A stretch of 64,000 nt of DNA from CAMTUW01 sp947085035 (GTDB lineage: Bacteria > Actinomycetota > Coriobacteriia > Anaerosomatales > PHET01). The translations under genes and the position numbers were made by a program. Where the stretch lies: contig CAMTUW010000017.1 in assembly GCA_947085035.1 (NCBI GenBank), forward strand, positions 39,268 through 103,267. Direction: 5' to 3'. The notes under the pieces are model-generated. The model made no database searches. It was not told the origin of the DNA and saw nothing but the letters and a program-made list of their open reading frames with translations. Shown one piece after another: positions 33,735 through 42,621 of this stretch; the stretch's first letter is position 1, and each line of letters begins with the position of its first letter.

Positions 33735-35228
33735 ATGACTGACACAGCCCGCGAGATGCTCATCTCGCACGATAGCAATGAGACGCGCGTCGCGATTCTC
33801 GAAGATGGCCAGCTCGTGGAGCTCTATATCGAGCGGCCCAAGCGAAGCGTCGTTGGAAACGTCTACCTTGGTCGGGTGAGTGATGTGCTGCCCGGCATGC
33901 AGGCCGCATTCATCGACATCGGGATTGAGAAGAACGCCTTTCTCTACGTCGACGAGATCGTGACTCCGGAGGGGCTCGAAGGAGTTCAGAAGCGAGACAT
34001 CTCCCAGTTGCTCAAGCCGGGACAACAGCTCATGGTCCAAGTGCTCAAGGATCCCATGGGGACCAAGGGCGCACGGGTCACGACCGAGATCACGCTTCCG
34101 GGCCGGTTCCTCGTGCTCATGCCGTTCTCGCGATCCGTGGGCGTCTCGAAGAAGCTTCCCGACGTCGAGCGCGAGAGACTTCACGACATCATCGCGCCAA
34201 GCGTCCCGGACGACGTCGGGGTCATCGTGCGCACGGTCGCCCAAGGCACCTCCGAGCGCGATTTGAAGGGCGACCTCGATTTCTTGTTCCGCCTCTGGCG
34301 TCGCGTGAAGATGCTCTCCGGAGAGGCCTTGGCGCCCGAGGTCATCTACACCGAGATGGACCTCGCTTTGAGGTTCGTACGTGACGTGCTCTCGGAGGAT
34401 TTCCGTCGCCTCATGGTCGATGACAAGTCCACTCACGAGAAGATCGCGTCCTTCCTCAAGAAGACGTCTCCGCAGCTTTCGAAAAGGCTGTACCTGCACC
34501 GGGATCGTGAGCCCCTGTTCGACGTTCATGGATTGCAGCCGACCATCGACTCCGCGATGGTCCGCGTCGTTGGGCTGAAGAGCGGTGGGCACATCACCAT
34601 CGACAAAGCTGAGGCTCTGACGGCGATCGATGTGAACACCGGCAGTTTCGTTGGAAAACGCAATCTCGAAGAGACGATCCTCAAGACGAACCTCGAAGCG
34701 ACGGACGAGATCGCACGACAGCTTCGGCTTCGAGACATCGGGGGTATCATCGTCATCGATTTCATCGACATGGAAGAGCAGGCAAGCCGAAACCAAGTCA
34801 TGGCGCGTCTGACCCGGGTGCTTGAAAATGATCGAACCAGGACCCGTGTGGGAGAGATGTCGAGGCTGAACCTCGTTGAGGTCACGCGAAAGAACGTCAC
34901 CGAAGGCCTCTACGAGCTGCTCACGGAGGAGTGCCCGTGTTGTCACGGTGAGGGACGCGTGGTCTCGCCCGCGACGCGGCGCATCGCCGTTGAGCGTCGT
35001 ATGCGTGAGGTCTTGCGTCAGGGCAAAGCGGACGCGTATCTGTTCGGCCTGGAGCCGGAGACGTACCGGCTGGTCTGTGAGCCGGGGCTCAACATCGTCG
35101 CCTCGCTCAAGGCAGAGACGGGCCGCCAAGTCACCATCGTGAGTGATGAGGATGCGGCACCCACCGAGGTTCGAGTGCTCGTGGAGGGGAGAACGGGACT
35201 GATCCCGAAGCGTCTGCTCACGAGGTGA
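33735..35228 (+). CDS. rng: Ribonuclease E/G family protein
   Basis: This 497-residue endoribonuclease is of RNase G length. An S1 RNA-binding domain (about residues 35-120, GNVYLGRVSDVLPGMQAAFIDIG) is followed by the RNase H-like and DNase I-like catalytic region with metal-binding aspartates in TAIDVNTGSFVGK and VIDFIDM. A zinc-link-like CPCCHGEG occurs near residue 401. The ATG at 33735 follows GGGAGAGGA. It lies directly upstream of rplU-rpmA, a common arrangement, and probably acts in rRNA and mRNA processing. Confidence 0.95.
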   Translation: MTDTAREMLISHDSNETRVAILEDGQLVELYIERPKRSVVGNVYLGRVSDVLPGMQAAFIDIGIEKNAFLYVDEIVTPEGLEGVQKRDISQLLKPGQQLMVQVLKDPMGTKGARVTTEITLPGRFLVLMPFSRSVGVSKKLPDVERERLHDIIAPSVPDDVGVIVRTVAQGTSERDLKGDLDFLFRLWRRVKMLSGEALAPEVIYTEMDLALRFVRDVLSEDFRRLMVDDKSTHEKIASFLKKTSPQLSKRLYLHRDREPLFDVHGLQPTIDSAMVRVVGLKSGGHITIDKAEALTAIDVNTGSFVGKRNLEETILKTNLEATDEIARQLRLRDIGGIIVIDFIDMEEQASRNQVMARLTRVLENDRTRTRVGEMSRLNLVEVTRKNVTEGLYELLTEECPCCHGEGRVVSPATRRIAVERRMREVLRQGKADAYLFGLEPETYRLVCEPGLNIVASLKAETGRQVTIVSDEDAAPTEVRVLVEGRTGLIPKRLLTR

Positions 35229-35294
35229 CGCTATTTGTGATTCGATAGATACACCCGGTACCGTGTAGACTGGTCCCAGCTTTGAATACTCTCG

Positions 35295-35323
35295 TTGACT
35301 ACCCCAGGCAGGGCTGTTAGCAT
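35295..35323 (+). promoter_or_regulatory. Strong promoter for rplU-rpmA
   Basis: TTGACT (35295-35300) and TAGCAT (35318-35323) have an ideal 17-bp spacer. They lie in the 134-bp gap after rng, about 40 bp before the rplU ATG. Confidence 0.75.
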
Positions 35324-35362
35324 ATCTCCTCGCGTGTTTATCAAGCGATAGGAAGGTTCCCG

Positions 35363-35791
35363 ATGTACGCAGTCGTTGCAACCGGTGGCAAGCAGCTCAA
35401 AGTCGTAGCCGGCGACGTGGTCACCGTGGAGAAGCTGGACGCGGCTCCCGGCGAGACCGTCAAGTTCGATGTCATCTTCCTCGCGGAAGATGGTGAGATC
35501 ACCGTTGACACCGAGGCGCTCGCCGCGGCTACCGTCACCGGTGAGGTGCTCGAGCACTTCAAGGGCGAGAAGGTGATCATCTTCAAGTTCAAGAAGCGCA
35601 AGGGCTACAAGCGCCTCAGGGGTCATCGCCAGAACCTGACCAAGGTTCGCATCACCGATGTGCTCGCCGGAGAGGCCAAGAAGGCAGCGCCGAAGAAGGC
35701 CGCCACGAAGAAGGCCGCGCCGAAGAAGGCAGCCGTGAAGGTCGAAGTGCCGGTCGCGGAAACGGCCGAGTCCGCTCCCGTCGAGTCTTAA
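35363..35791 (+). CDS. rplU: 50S ribosomal protein L21 with Lys/Ala-rich tail
   Basis: This 142-residue protein has residues 1-103 as standard L21: MYAVVATGGKQLKV, VVTVEKLDA and GYKRLRGHRQNLTKV. After about residue 105 comes a roughly 35-residue extension with repeated KKAAPKKAA/TKKAAPKKAA units, followed by an acidic end. Such histone-like tails occur on ribosomal proteins of some actinobacteria and may contact rRNA. The ATG follows AGGAAGG. rpmA starts 22 bp downstream. Confidence 0.96.
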   Translation: MYAVVATGGKQLKVVAGDVVTVEKLDAAPGETVKFDVIFLAEDGEITVDTEALAAATVTGEVLEHFKGEKVIIFKFKKRKGYKRLRGHRQNLTKVRITDVLAGEAKKAAPKKAATKKAAPKKAAVKVEVPVAETAESAPVES

Positions 35792-35813
35792 GGTCAAAGG
35801 CAGGGATTGAGAA

Positions 35814-36068
35814 ATGGCACATAAAAAGGGTCTTGGCTCAACCAAGAACGGTCGCGACTCAAAGTCGAAAAGGCTTGGAGTGAAGCGTTTCGACGGCCAG
35901 CAGGTCACCACTGGAACGATCATCGTTCGCCAGCGGGGCACCCGCTTTCATCCCGGCGAGGGTGTGGGCCGGGGAGGCGACGACACGCTGTTCGCTCTGC
36001 GCGAGGGAGTCGTCGACTTCACGCGTGGTCTCAAGCGCCGCGTGCATGTGCGACCGCTTGAGGGCTAG
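35814..36068 (+). CDS. rpmA: 50S ribosomal protein L27
   Basis: This 84-residue protein is of standard L27 length, opening MAHKKGLGSTKNGRDS and continuing RLGVKRFDGQQVTTGTIIVRQRGTRFHPG. Its N-terminal tail reaches the peptidyl-transferase centre. The N-terminus is the non-cleaved form: no Firmicute-type FF/Prp cleavage extension precedes AHKKG. It is in the rplU transcript and followed by a strong hairpin. Confidence 0.98.
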   Translation: MAHKKGLGSTKNGRDSKSKRLGVKRFDGQQVTTGTIIVRQRGTRFHPGEGVGRGGDDTLFALREGVVDFTRGLKRRVHVRPLEG

Positions 36069-36104
36069 CCAGGCCCGGCACTGCGCAGTTTCAGCGCTAG
36101 ATCT

Positions 36105-36147
36105 CGAGCCCTCCGCCAGGATGTCCCGGCGGGGGGCTCGTTCGCTT
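36105..36147 (+). terminator. Hairpin between rpmA and obg
   Basis: CGAGCCCTCCGCC (36105-36117) pairs with GGCGGGGGGCTCG (36128-36140), 13 bp with one G-U, followed by TTCGCTT. It probably terminates or attenuates ribosomal-protein transcription before obg. Confidence 0.7.
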
Positions 36148-36188
36148 ATCATGGGCGCAAAGACGCCCGAGAGGACCGGTGCCACAGC

Positions 36189-37535
36189 GTGTTCATCGAC
36201 GAGGTCACCATCCATGTCAAATCGGGGGACGGCGGCGCTGGCTGCATGTCGTTCCGGCGTGAGGCGCACGTGCCGAAAGGCGGTCCTGACGGGGGAGACG
36301 GCGGCCGCGGCGGCGATGTCGTCTTGTGCGCGGACCCTTCGCTGTCATCGCTGATCGACTATCGGTTCAAACATCACTTCAAAGCCCTCAAGGGCACCCA
36401 CGGCAAAGGCAGTCGTCTCGACGGTGCACGGGGCGAGGATCTCGCGTTGCGAGTTCCTCTGGGCACTGTGGTTCGTGATGCCGACACCGGCGAGGAACTC
36501 GGAGATCTCACTCGCCCCGGGCAGCGTCTCGTCCTGGCTGAAGGGGGCCATGGCGGCCGCGGCAACCCTCACTTCATGACCCCGACACGCCGGGCACCTT
36601 CCTTCGCCGAGCTCGGCGAGCCCGGGATGGAGCGCTCGTTGGTCCTTGAGCTCAAGTTGCTCGCCGATGCCGCGCTCGTGGGGATGCCGAACGTGGGGAA
36701 GTCCTCGATTATCGCCCGGATGAGCGCTGCTCGCCCCAAGATCGCCGACTACCCCTTCACGACGCTCGTTCCGAACCTGGGTGTCGTCACCACCGGTGAG
36801 CGCAGCTTCGTGCTGGCTGATGTGCCTGGTTTGATCGAGGGCGCCCACGAAGGTAAAGGTCTCGGACATGCGTTTCTTCGCCACATCGAAAGAACGGCGC
36901 TCATCGTACACGTGGTCGACCTCTCCGGCGGTTGGGAAGGGCGCGACGCGCTCGAAGACTATGACACGATCGAGCGCGAGCTCTCCTTGCACGGCGGTGA
37001 GCTCAGTGGCCGCCCGCGTATCGTGGTGGGCAACAAAGTGGACGCGGAAGGTTCGCAGGAACGCTCCGTCGTATTGAGGGCCAGGGCTTCTGCTGAAGAA
37101 CTCGCTTACTTCGAGGTCTCCGCCCTCACCGGTGTGGGAATGGGTTCGCTCTCGCGATACATCGCAGAGCGCGTTCACGAGCTGCGCACACTGGCCCCAC
37201 GCGAATTCGAGGCCGAGGTCATCTATCAGCACAGCCCCGTTCGCAGCCGCGGATTCACGGTGCGAAACCTTGGCGGCGACGTGTTTTGCGTTGAAGGTCG
37301 CGGGATCGAGCGCATGGTGATCATGACCGAGTGGGACAATGAGGAAGCGGTCGCGTTCCTGCAAAAGCGCCTGGTCAGAGCCGGTGTCGAGAAGGCACTC
37401 ATCGAAGCTGGCGCGCGTGACGGAGACGAGGTCAGGATTGTCGAGCGCTCCTTCATCTTCGATTCCGGGATAGAAGATGATCCCGAGGTCGAGTTCATCG
37501 AGGGGGAGCCCCAGGAGGACGACCAGTGCGAGTGA
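36189..37535 (+). CDS. obg: GTPase ObgE/CgtA
   Basis: This 448-residue GTPase acts in 50S ribosome assembly and stress control. Three domains are visible: the glycine-rich Obg fold (residues 1-158, GDGGAGCMSFRREA), the G domain with GMPNVGKSS, DVPGLIEGAHEGKGLGH and NKVD, and a C-terminal OCT domain (about 335-410) ending in an acidic tail. The GTG at 36189 has only a weak ribosome-binding site. Its last 10 bases overlap proB. Confidence 0.97.
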   Translation: MFIDEVTIHVKSGDGGAGCMSFRREAHVPKGGPDGGDGGRGGDVVLCADPSLSSLIDYRFKHHFKALKGTHGKGSRLDGARGEDLALRVPLGTVVRDADTGEELGDLTRPGQRLVLAEGGHGGRGNPHFMTPTRRAPSFAELGEPGMERSLVLELKLLADAALVGMPNVGKSSIIARMSAARPKIADYPFTTLVPNLGVVTTGERSFVLADVPGLIEGAHEGKGLGHAFLRHIERTALIVHVVDLSGGWEGRDALEDYDTIERELSLHGGELSGRPRIVVGNKVDAEGSQERSVVLRARASAEELAYFEVSALTGVGMGSLSRYIAERVHELRTLAPREFEAEVIYQHSPVRSRGFTVRNLGGDVFCVEGRGIERMVIMTEWDNEEAVAFLQKRLVRAGVEKALIEAGARDGDEVRIVERSFIFDSGIEDDPEVEFIEGEPQEDDQCE

Positions 37536-38626
37536 AGCGAGTTGTCATCAAGGTCGGTTCGTCGACGCTTGCGCCTGACGGAGAACTCGACATCGCCTAT
37601 ATCCGCACGCTCGTCTCGGATGTCTGCGACTTGATCGAGCAGGGCATCCAGCCCCTCGTCGTGACCAGTGGCGCTATCGCGGCTGGGGTCACGCGCCTCG
37701 GGCTGTCCGCGCGTCCCACCGACATGCCCTCGCTTCAGGCTTCCGCATCGGTGGGGCAAGTCGCTCTCGTGCAGTGCTACGCCGCGCTCTTCGCCGAGCG
37801 TGGCATCACCGTGGGGCAGGTGCTCCTCACACGGCATGACACGGGACATCGCGAGGCGTATCTGCACGCGCGAGACACGCTTGAGCGGTTGATCGAACTG
37901 GGTGCGGTGCCGATCGTCAACGAGAACGACACCGTCGCGGTGGACGAGATCCGCTTCGGTGACAACGACACGCTCGCCGCGCTTGTCGCGACGATGGCCG
38001 GTGCCGACCTCGTGGTGCTGCTTTCCGACATCGACGGACTCTACGATGCAGACCCCCGCACAAGCGATGAGGCCCGTCTTCTCGAGCAGGTCGACACGCT
38101 CAGCGATGACCTGATCGCCGCGGCCGGCGGCGCCGGCTCTGTGGCCGGAAGCGGGGGGATGGCCACCAAGGTGGAGGCTGCTCGCGTGCTGATGAAGGCG
38201 GGCATACCGCTGGTGGTGTGCGACGGTCGCCGTGATGGAGTCGTCGCCGATGCGGTCGCGGGACGTCGGTGCGGCACGGTGTTCTCGCCGAAACAGGGCT
38301 CGATGGGGGCTCGCAAGCTCTGGATCGCCCTCGGGCGGCGCCCTGCGGGCGAGATCGTGATCGACGAGGGTGCGAAACGTGCGCTTCTCGAGCGGGACGC
38401 CTCCTTGCTCCCTGCGGGCGTGGTTGGCGTCAGCGGCTCGTTCTCGCAGGGAGATGCGGTAGTATTGAAGGATACGTTCGGAGCCGTCGTGGCGCGGGGC
38501 CTCACGGGTCTTTCATCAGGCGATCTTGATCTGGTGAAGGGCATGAAGACCCACGAGATCACCACCGCCTACCCGGGGCTCGCCGGTGTCGACGTGGTTC
38601 ACCGAGACAGTCTCGCCGTGTTCTAG
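37526..38626 (+). CDS. proB: Glutamate 5-kinase
   Basis: This 366-residue enzyme phosphorylates glutamate in the first step of proline synthesis. The amino-acid-kinase domain has VVIKVGSSTLA, PLVVTSGAIAAG and VNENDTVAVDEIRFGDNDTLAA; ADLVVLLSDIDGLYDADPR follows. A C-terminal PUA domain (about 275-360) is present, so it is the full-length form subject to proline feedback in other bacteria. The GTG start lies inside the end of obg, and proA follows. Confidence 0.97.
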   Translation: MRVKRVVIKVGSSTLAPDGELDIAYIRTLVSDVCDLIEQGIQPLVVTSGAIAAGVTRLGLSARPTDMPSLQASASVGQVALVQCYAALFAERGITVGQVLLTRHDTGHREAYLHARDTLERLIELGAVPIVNENDTVAVDEIRFGDNDTLAALVATMAGADLVVLLSDIDGLYDADPRTSDEARLLEQVDTLSDDLIAAAGGAGSVAGSGGMATKVEAARVLMKAGIPLVVCDGRRDGVVADAVAGRRCGTVFSPKQGSMGARKLWIALGRRPAGEIVIDEGAKRALLERDASLLPAGVVGVSGSFSQGDAVVLKDTFGAVVARGLTGLSSGDLDLVKGMKTHEITTAYPGLAGVDVVHRDSLAVF

Positions 38627-38662
38627 ATGGCGGGTCGAGATATGACCGAGAGGAGCTCGCAG

Positions 38663-39916
38663 ATGTCTGAGGTGCTACGTCTCGCCAAGCGTGCACGCGA
38701 GGCAGCGCAGTCGCTGGCTGTCACGTCAACGGGTCAGAGGAACCGCGCGCTGCTCGTGATGGCTCACGCACTCATCGCTCGTCAAGACGACATCCTGGCG
38801 GCCAACGAGGCCGACCTGGCCGACGCGCGTGCGAAGGGTACACCTGAAGGGCTGCTCGACAGGCTTGAACTGAACCCGGCTCGGCTCAAGGGGATGTCTG
38901 AGGCGCTCAAGGCGCTCTCGCTCCTTCCCGATCCGATCGGTCACGTCGTGGAGGGTTACACGCTGCCCAACGGCATCGAGATCAAGCAGGTCAGGGTACC
39001 GCTCGGGGTCGTTGGCATGATCTATGAAGCCCGCCCGAACGTCACCGCTGACGCGGCCGGCTTGTGCCTGAAGACCGGTAACGCGGTCATTCTTCGCGGT
39101 GGCTCGCTCGCGCACCAGAGCAATCTCGCTCTGGCCCGCGTGTTGTCCGAATCGGCCACGAGCGCCGGGATGCCGGATGGTTGCATCCAAGCGATCGAGA
39201 CCACCGATCATGCGGCTGCTGAAGAGCTCATGGGGCTGCACGGCTACATCGACGTGCTGATTCCTCGCGGCGGCGCGAACCTGATCAGGACCGTCGTCGA
39301 GAACGCGAAGGTACCGGTCATCGAGACCGGCGTTGGCAACTGCCACGTCTACATCCACGAGGCAGCCGACGCGCAGATGGCCAAGCGCATCGTCGTGAAC
39401 GCCAAGTGTCAGCGTCCCAGTGTCTGTAATGCAGCCGAGTCTCTTCTGATCGACGAGAGCATCTACGAGCGGGTGTTGCCTCCCATCCTCAAAGAGCTCG
39501 AGGAGAACGGCGTCACGATGTTCGCCGATGACAAGACTCGCTCACTCGGTGCTGTGATGCGCATCCACCCGGCAACCGATGAGGACTGGGGGACCGAGTA
39601 TCACGATCTCAAGATGAGCGTGAAGGTCGTCTCCGGCCTTTCAGAAGCCATTCAGCACATCAACCGGTACGGCACCAAGCACTCTGAAGCGATCATCACC
39701 GCTGACTACGCGGCCGCGCGACGCTTCCTGCATGAGGTCGACGCCGCGGCTGTCTACGTGAACGCCTCGACTCGCTTCACCGACGGCGGTGAGTTCGGCC
39801 TGGGCGCCGAGATCGGCATCTCGACACAGAAGCTTCACGCGCGGGGGCCGATGGGACTGGCGGCTCTCACGTCCACGAAGTACCTGTTGATGGGAGACGG
39901 GCAGATTCGAGAGTGA
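38663..39916 (+). CDS. proA: Gamma-glutamyl phosphate reductase
   Basis: This 417-residue protein is exactly the usual ProA length, with the ATG at 38663 chosen for its GAGAGGAG site 7 nt upstream; the frame could begin at 38627. The NADPH-dependent aldehyde-dehydrogenase-fold enzyme reduces glutamyl phosphate to the semialdehyde. Signatures are PLGVVGMIYEARPNVT, VILRGGSLAHQSN, IPRGGANLI and the catalytic cysteine in NAKCQRPSVCNAAE. It follows proB by 36 bp and overlaps nadD by four bases. Confidence 0.97.
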   Translation: MSEVLRLAKRAREAAQSLAVTSTGQRNRALLVMAHALIARQDDILAANEADLADARAKGTPEGLLDRLELNPARLKGMSEALKALSLLPDPIGHVVEGYTLPNGIEIKQVRVPLGVVGMIYEARPNVTADAAGLCLKTGNAVILRGGSLAHQSNLALARVLSESATSAGMPDGCIQAIETTDHAAAEELMGLHGYIDVLIPRGGANLIRTVVENAKVPVIETGVGNCHVYIHEAADAQMAKRIVVNAKCQRPSVCNAAESLLIDESIYERVLPPILKELEENGVTMFADDKTRSLGAVMRIHPATDEDWGTEYHDLKMSVKVVSGLSEAIQHINRYGTKHSEAIITADYAAARRFLHEVDAAAVYVNASTRFTDGGEFGLGAEIGISTQKLHARGPMGLAALTSTKYLLMGDGQIRE

Positions 39917-40530
39917 TCAGCGGCACGAGAATCGGCATCATGGGCGGGACGTTCGATCCCATCCACTTCGGTCACCTGGTGACCGCAGAGGAGGCGCTGG
40001 TCCAGTTCAACCTGGACACGGTCGTGTTCATGCCCACGGGCGCCCCCGTAGCCAAGACGCATATCGTGGTCTCCTCGGCGGAGCACCGCTATCTCATGGC
40101 GGTTCTCGCCACTGCGGCCAATCCCGACTTCCATGTGAGCCGCATGGAGATCGATCGACCGGGACCGACCTACACGGTGGACACGCTCAAGGCGCTTCGG
40201 GCGCAGCACGGCCCTGCCGCCGAGCTGTTCTTCATCACGGGCGCCGATGCGGTCTTTGAGATCGTGACGTGGAAGGACGCCGTGCACATCGCCGACCTCG
40301 TCACGTTCATCGCCGTGACCCGTCCCGGCTACGACTTGGAGGCGGCTCGCGCGACGTATGAGCGGGGCGAGATGCCGTTTCGCATCGAGTACATCGAGGT
40401 GCCTGCGCTCGCGATATCGTCGACCGACATCCGCCGACGCGTGGCGCAGCGCCGACCGATCCGCTACCTCCTGCCCGAGGCGGTCTGTTCCTACATCGAC
40501 AAGCACGCGTTGTATCGTGAGGTCGGCTGA
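39913..40530 (+). CDS. nadD: Nicotinate-nucleotide adenylyltransferase
   Basis: This 205-residue enzyme joins ATP and nicotinate mononucleotide in NAD synthesis. The nucleotidyltransferase motif GGTFDPIHFGHL is at the N-terminus, with FITGADAVFEI and the C-terminal SSTDIRRRVAQRR. The GTG overlaps the proA stop. yqeK follows after 5 bp, as in Firmicutes and actinobacteria. Confidence 0.96.
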   Translation: MISGTRIGIMGGTFDPIHFGHLVTAEEALVQFNLDTVVFMPTGAPVAKTHIVVSSAEHRYLMAVLATAANPDFHVSRMEIDRPGPTYTVDTLKALRAQHGPAAELFFITGADAVFEIVTWKDAVHIADLVTFIAVTRPGYDLEAARATYERGEMPFRIEYIEVPALAISSTDIRRRVAQRRPIRYLLPEAVCSYIDKHALYREVG

Positions 40531-40535
40531 GCGAC

Positions 40536-41114
40536 ATGTCGATCGATCTGGACATCGCAGGCGCCATCGCGGCGGCGCAACTGAGCGACGAGGCACTCGC
40601 GCACTCCGAGCGGGTGGCTGACACCTCGGCAGACCTGGCTTGCATCTACGGCGTCGACGTCGGAGAGGCGATGCTCGCCGGCTTGTTGCACGATTGGCAT
40701 CGCGACCTGAGCGAGGAAGACCTCATCGGCGCTGCGGTTCTATATGGTATCGAATTGACCGACGCTGATAGGGTCGTTCCGTATCTGCTCCACGCCAGAA
40801 CGGGCGCGCGTGCCGTTGCCGACGTGTTCCCGGGAATCGCTGACGGGGTCGTTTCCGCGGTTGCGGTTCACACGTTGGGCACCTGCGAGATGAGCCCGCT
40901 GGATATGGTGGTCTACGTTGCTGACATGATCGAGCCGGCCCGCGCGTTCAAGGGCGTCGATGATCTTCGCGAAGCCACCGGTTCCCTCTCACTGCAGGAG
41001 CTGTTCGCTCTGGCGTACCAGCATACCGTCTTGCACGTGATCCGCTCCGGTGGCCCTCTGCATCCCAGTACCGTCGACGTGTGGAACGCGCACTGTGTGC
41101 GAGGCCGACCATGA
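40536..41114 (+). CDS. yqeK: YqeK-family HD-domain phosphohydrolase
   Basis: This 192-residue HD-domain protein has the metal motif LLHDWHRD near residue 51, a preceding HSERVADTSADLA histidine and a later VHTLGT...DMVVYVADMIEPAR segment. YqeK enzymes cleave symmetrical diadenosine tetraphosphate to ADP. It is placed between nadD and the LCP/LytR_C gene, with ATGA overlap downstream. Confidence 0.9.
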   Translation: MSIDLDIAGAIAAAQLSDEALAHSERVADTSADLACIYGVDVGEAMLAGLLHDWHRDLSEEDLIGAAVLYGIELTDADRVVPYLLHARTGARAVADVFPGIADGVVSAVAVHTLGTCEMSPLDMVVYVADMIEPARAFKGVDDLREATGSLSLQELFALAYQHTVLHVIRSGGPLHPSTVDVWNAHCVRGRP

Positions 41115-42229
41115 GCGCGAACAAGCCGCGCCGCGCGAAGCTGCGAGAGGCCCCTGAGGCGCCGCGAGGTTACCGCCAGTCGCGTAGGGGCTCAGGAGCC
41201 GTCAAGGCAACCAGGCGGGCCGAGCGCAAACATCGCATGCTCGTGGCGTTCGATCAGGCGTGGGGTGGGTTCAAGAACGTGCTCCACGTGATCGTGCAGG
41301 GGTTTCTCGCCATGGTCGCCGTGGTCATCGTGTTGTTACTGCTGGCGAACACCATCAACACCGTCGTGCGTTGGAACGCCGAGCGTCAGGTCAAGCACCT
41401 GGCCTCTCCTGAGGGGCGAGAAGAGTTGGCGCGGGAGAACATCCTTGTCGTTGGGGTTGAGGGATCGCGAGCGATCGGCTACCTGGCGATGAGGGTCGAC
41501 CGCAAAGGCGGCCAGGTGTTCGGCATCGCGATTCCGGACGGCGCGTTCGTAGACATCCCGGGAAGGGGTTTCGAGCGGATAGGGGAGGCGTACTCGCAGG
41601 GACCGGATGTCGCGCTCGCCACGGTCTCGAACTACTTCTCGGTGCCCTTCTCGAGCTACATAGCGGTACCGGCGACCGCGTACAAAGACGCCCTCAAGAC
41701 GATGTCGGTCAGCGCGCTTCCGGGGGTTTCGACGTCATCGAATCTCACAGACGCGGAAATGGTGGCGCTCTCGAAGTCCTTGGCAGCGATCACGTCGGTC
41801 AACACCGCTATCGTCCCCATGCCGGTCAAGCCGATCAAGCTTGGCGAGCAGACGTATTTCGAACCGCAACGGTCAGAGATCGCTGACCTGTTGAGCCAGT
41901 GGTGGAACGTAGATCCCACCAAAGGCGAGCAGGTCACTCGTGTGATCATCTACAACGGGGCCGGCAAGCCTGGGATCGCCGGTGAGGCTGCCCAACAGCT
42001 CATCCGCGCAGGTTTTCGCGTCGTGGACACAAAGAACGCGGACCGCTTCGACTACGCTACCTCAAAGATCACGGTCAAACGCGGCGACATCTCGCGTGGA
42101 GAGGCGGTCATGCGCGCTCTGGGCGTGGGAGAGGTCACGGTTGAACTCTCATCGGCTGACGTCACCGACGTCATCGTCATCATCGGAAAGGACTATCGGC
42201 CCCCCGGGGCCGTGAAAGGAGCACAGTGA
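41111..42229 (+). CDS. Membrane-anchored LCP-like protein with LytR_C domain
   Basis: This 372-residue protein has a basic cytoplasmic N-terminus (1-55), one membrane helix (about 58-80) and an extracytoplasmic part. The middle region (about 108-240) reads like a LytR-CpsA-Psr domain: ILVVGVEGSR, FGIAIPDGAFVDIPGRGFERIGEAYSQGP. The usual arginine after IP is replaced (IPDG for IPRD), so ligase activity may be lost. The C-terminal LytR_C domain is VIIYNGAGKPGIAGEAAQQLIRAG. It may bind cell-wall polymers. ATGA overlap with yqeK and GTGA with rsfS indicate one operon. Confidence 0.75.
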   Translation: MSANKPRRAKLREAPEAPRGYRQSRRGSGAVKATRRAERKHRMLVAFDQAWGGFKNVLHVIVQGFLAMVAVVIVLLLLANTINTVVRWNAERQVKHLASPEGREELARENILVVGVEGSRAIGYLAMRVDRKGGQVFGIAIPDGAFVDIPGRGFERIGEAYSQGPDVALATVSNYFSVPFSSYIAVPATAYKDALKTMSVSALPGVSTSSNLTDAEMVALSKSLAAITSVNTAIVPMPVKPIKLGEQTYFEPQRSEIADLLSQWWNVDPTKGEQVTRVIIYNGAGKPGIAGEAAQQLIRAGFRVVDTKNADRFDYATSKITVKRGDISRGEAVMRALGVGEVTVELSSADVTDVIVIIGKDYRPPGAVKGAQ

Positions 42230-42621
42230 TCTCTACAAGCGAGTTCGCGCTCATCGCGGCTGAGGCCGCAAGTGACAAGGGTGCGACCGACGTCGTTGCT
42301 CTCGACGTCGCCCAACTGCTGGTCGTGACCGACTACTTCGTCATCTGCACGGGTCGCAACGCTCCGCAGGTGCGAGCGATAGCCGACGAAGTGGAAGACC
42401 AGCTTCGCGAGAAGGCAAAACTCAAGCCGATCGGGCGCGAGGGAGTCGACCAGAGCACGTGGATCCTTCTCGACTTCGGCGACCTCGTCATTCACGTGTT
42501 CCAGCCTGACGAGCGCGAGTTCTACCGCCTCGAGAAGCTGTGGAGCGACGCACCGCGCCTGCCGCTGGGTGAATCGATCACCGGGACGGTTTCTGTGGAT
42601 TCAGACGTGGCAGGCGAGTAA
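42226..42621 (+). CDS. rsfS: Ribosome silencing factor RsfS
   Basis: This 131-residue protein binds L14 and blocks subunit joining in starvation. Family motifs are ATDVVALDVAQLLVVTDYFVICTG, VRAIADEVED, GREGVDQSTWILLDFGDLVIHVF and FYRLEKLWSDAP. The GTG overlaps the LytR_C gene stop. The nadD-yqeK-(LytR_C)-rsfS order is common in Gram-positive bacteria. Confidence 0.96.
   Translation: MISTSEFALIAAEAASDKGATDVVALDVAQLLVVTDYFVICTGRNAPQVRAIADEVEDQLREKAKLKPIGREGVDQSTWILLDFGDLVIHVFQPDEREFYRLEKLWSDAPRLPLGESITGTVSVDSDVAGE

Noticed and set aside
33681..35381. 566-residue minus-strand frame opposite rng
   Set aside because: Antisense to RNase G and crossing the rplU promoter; no domain.
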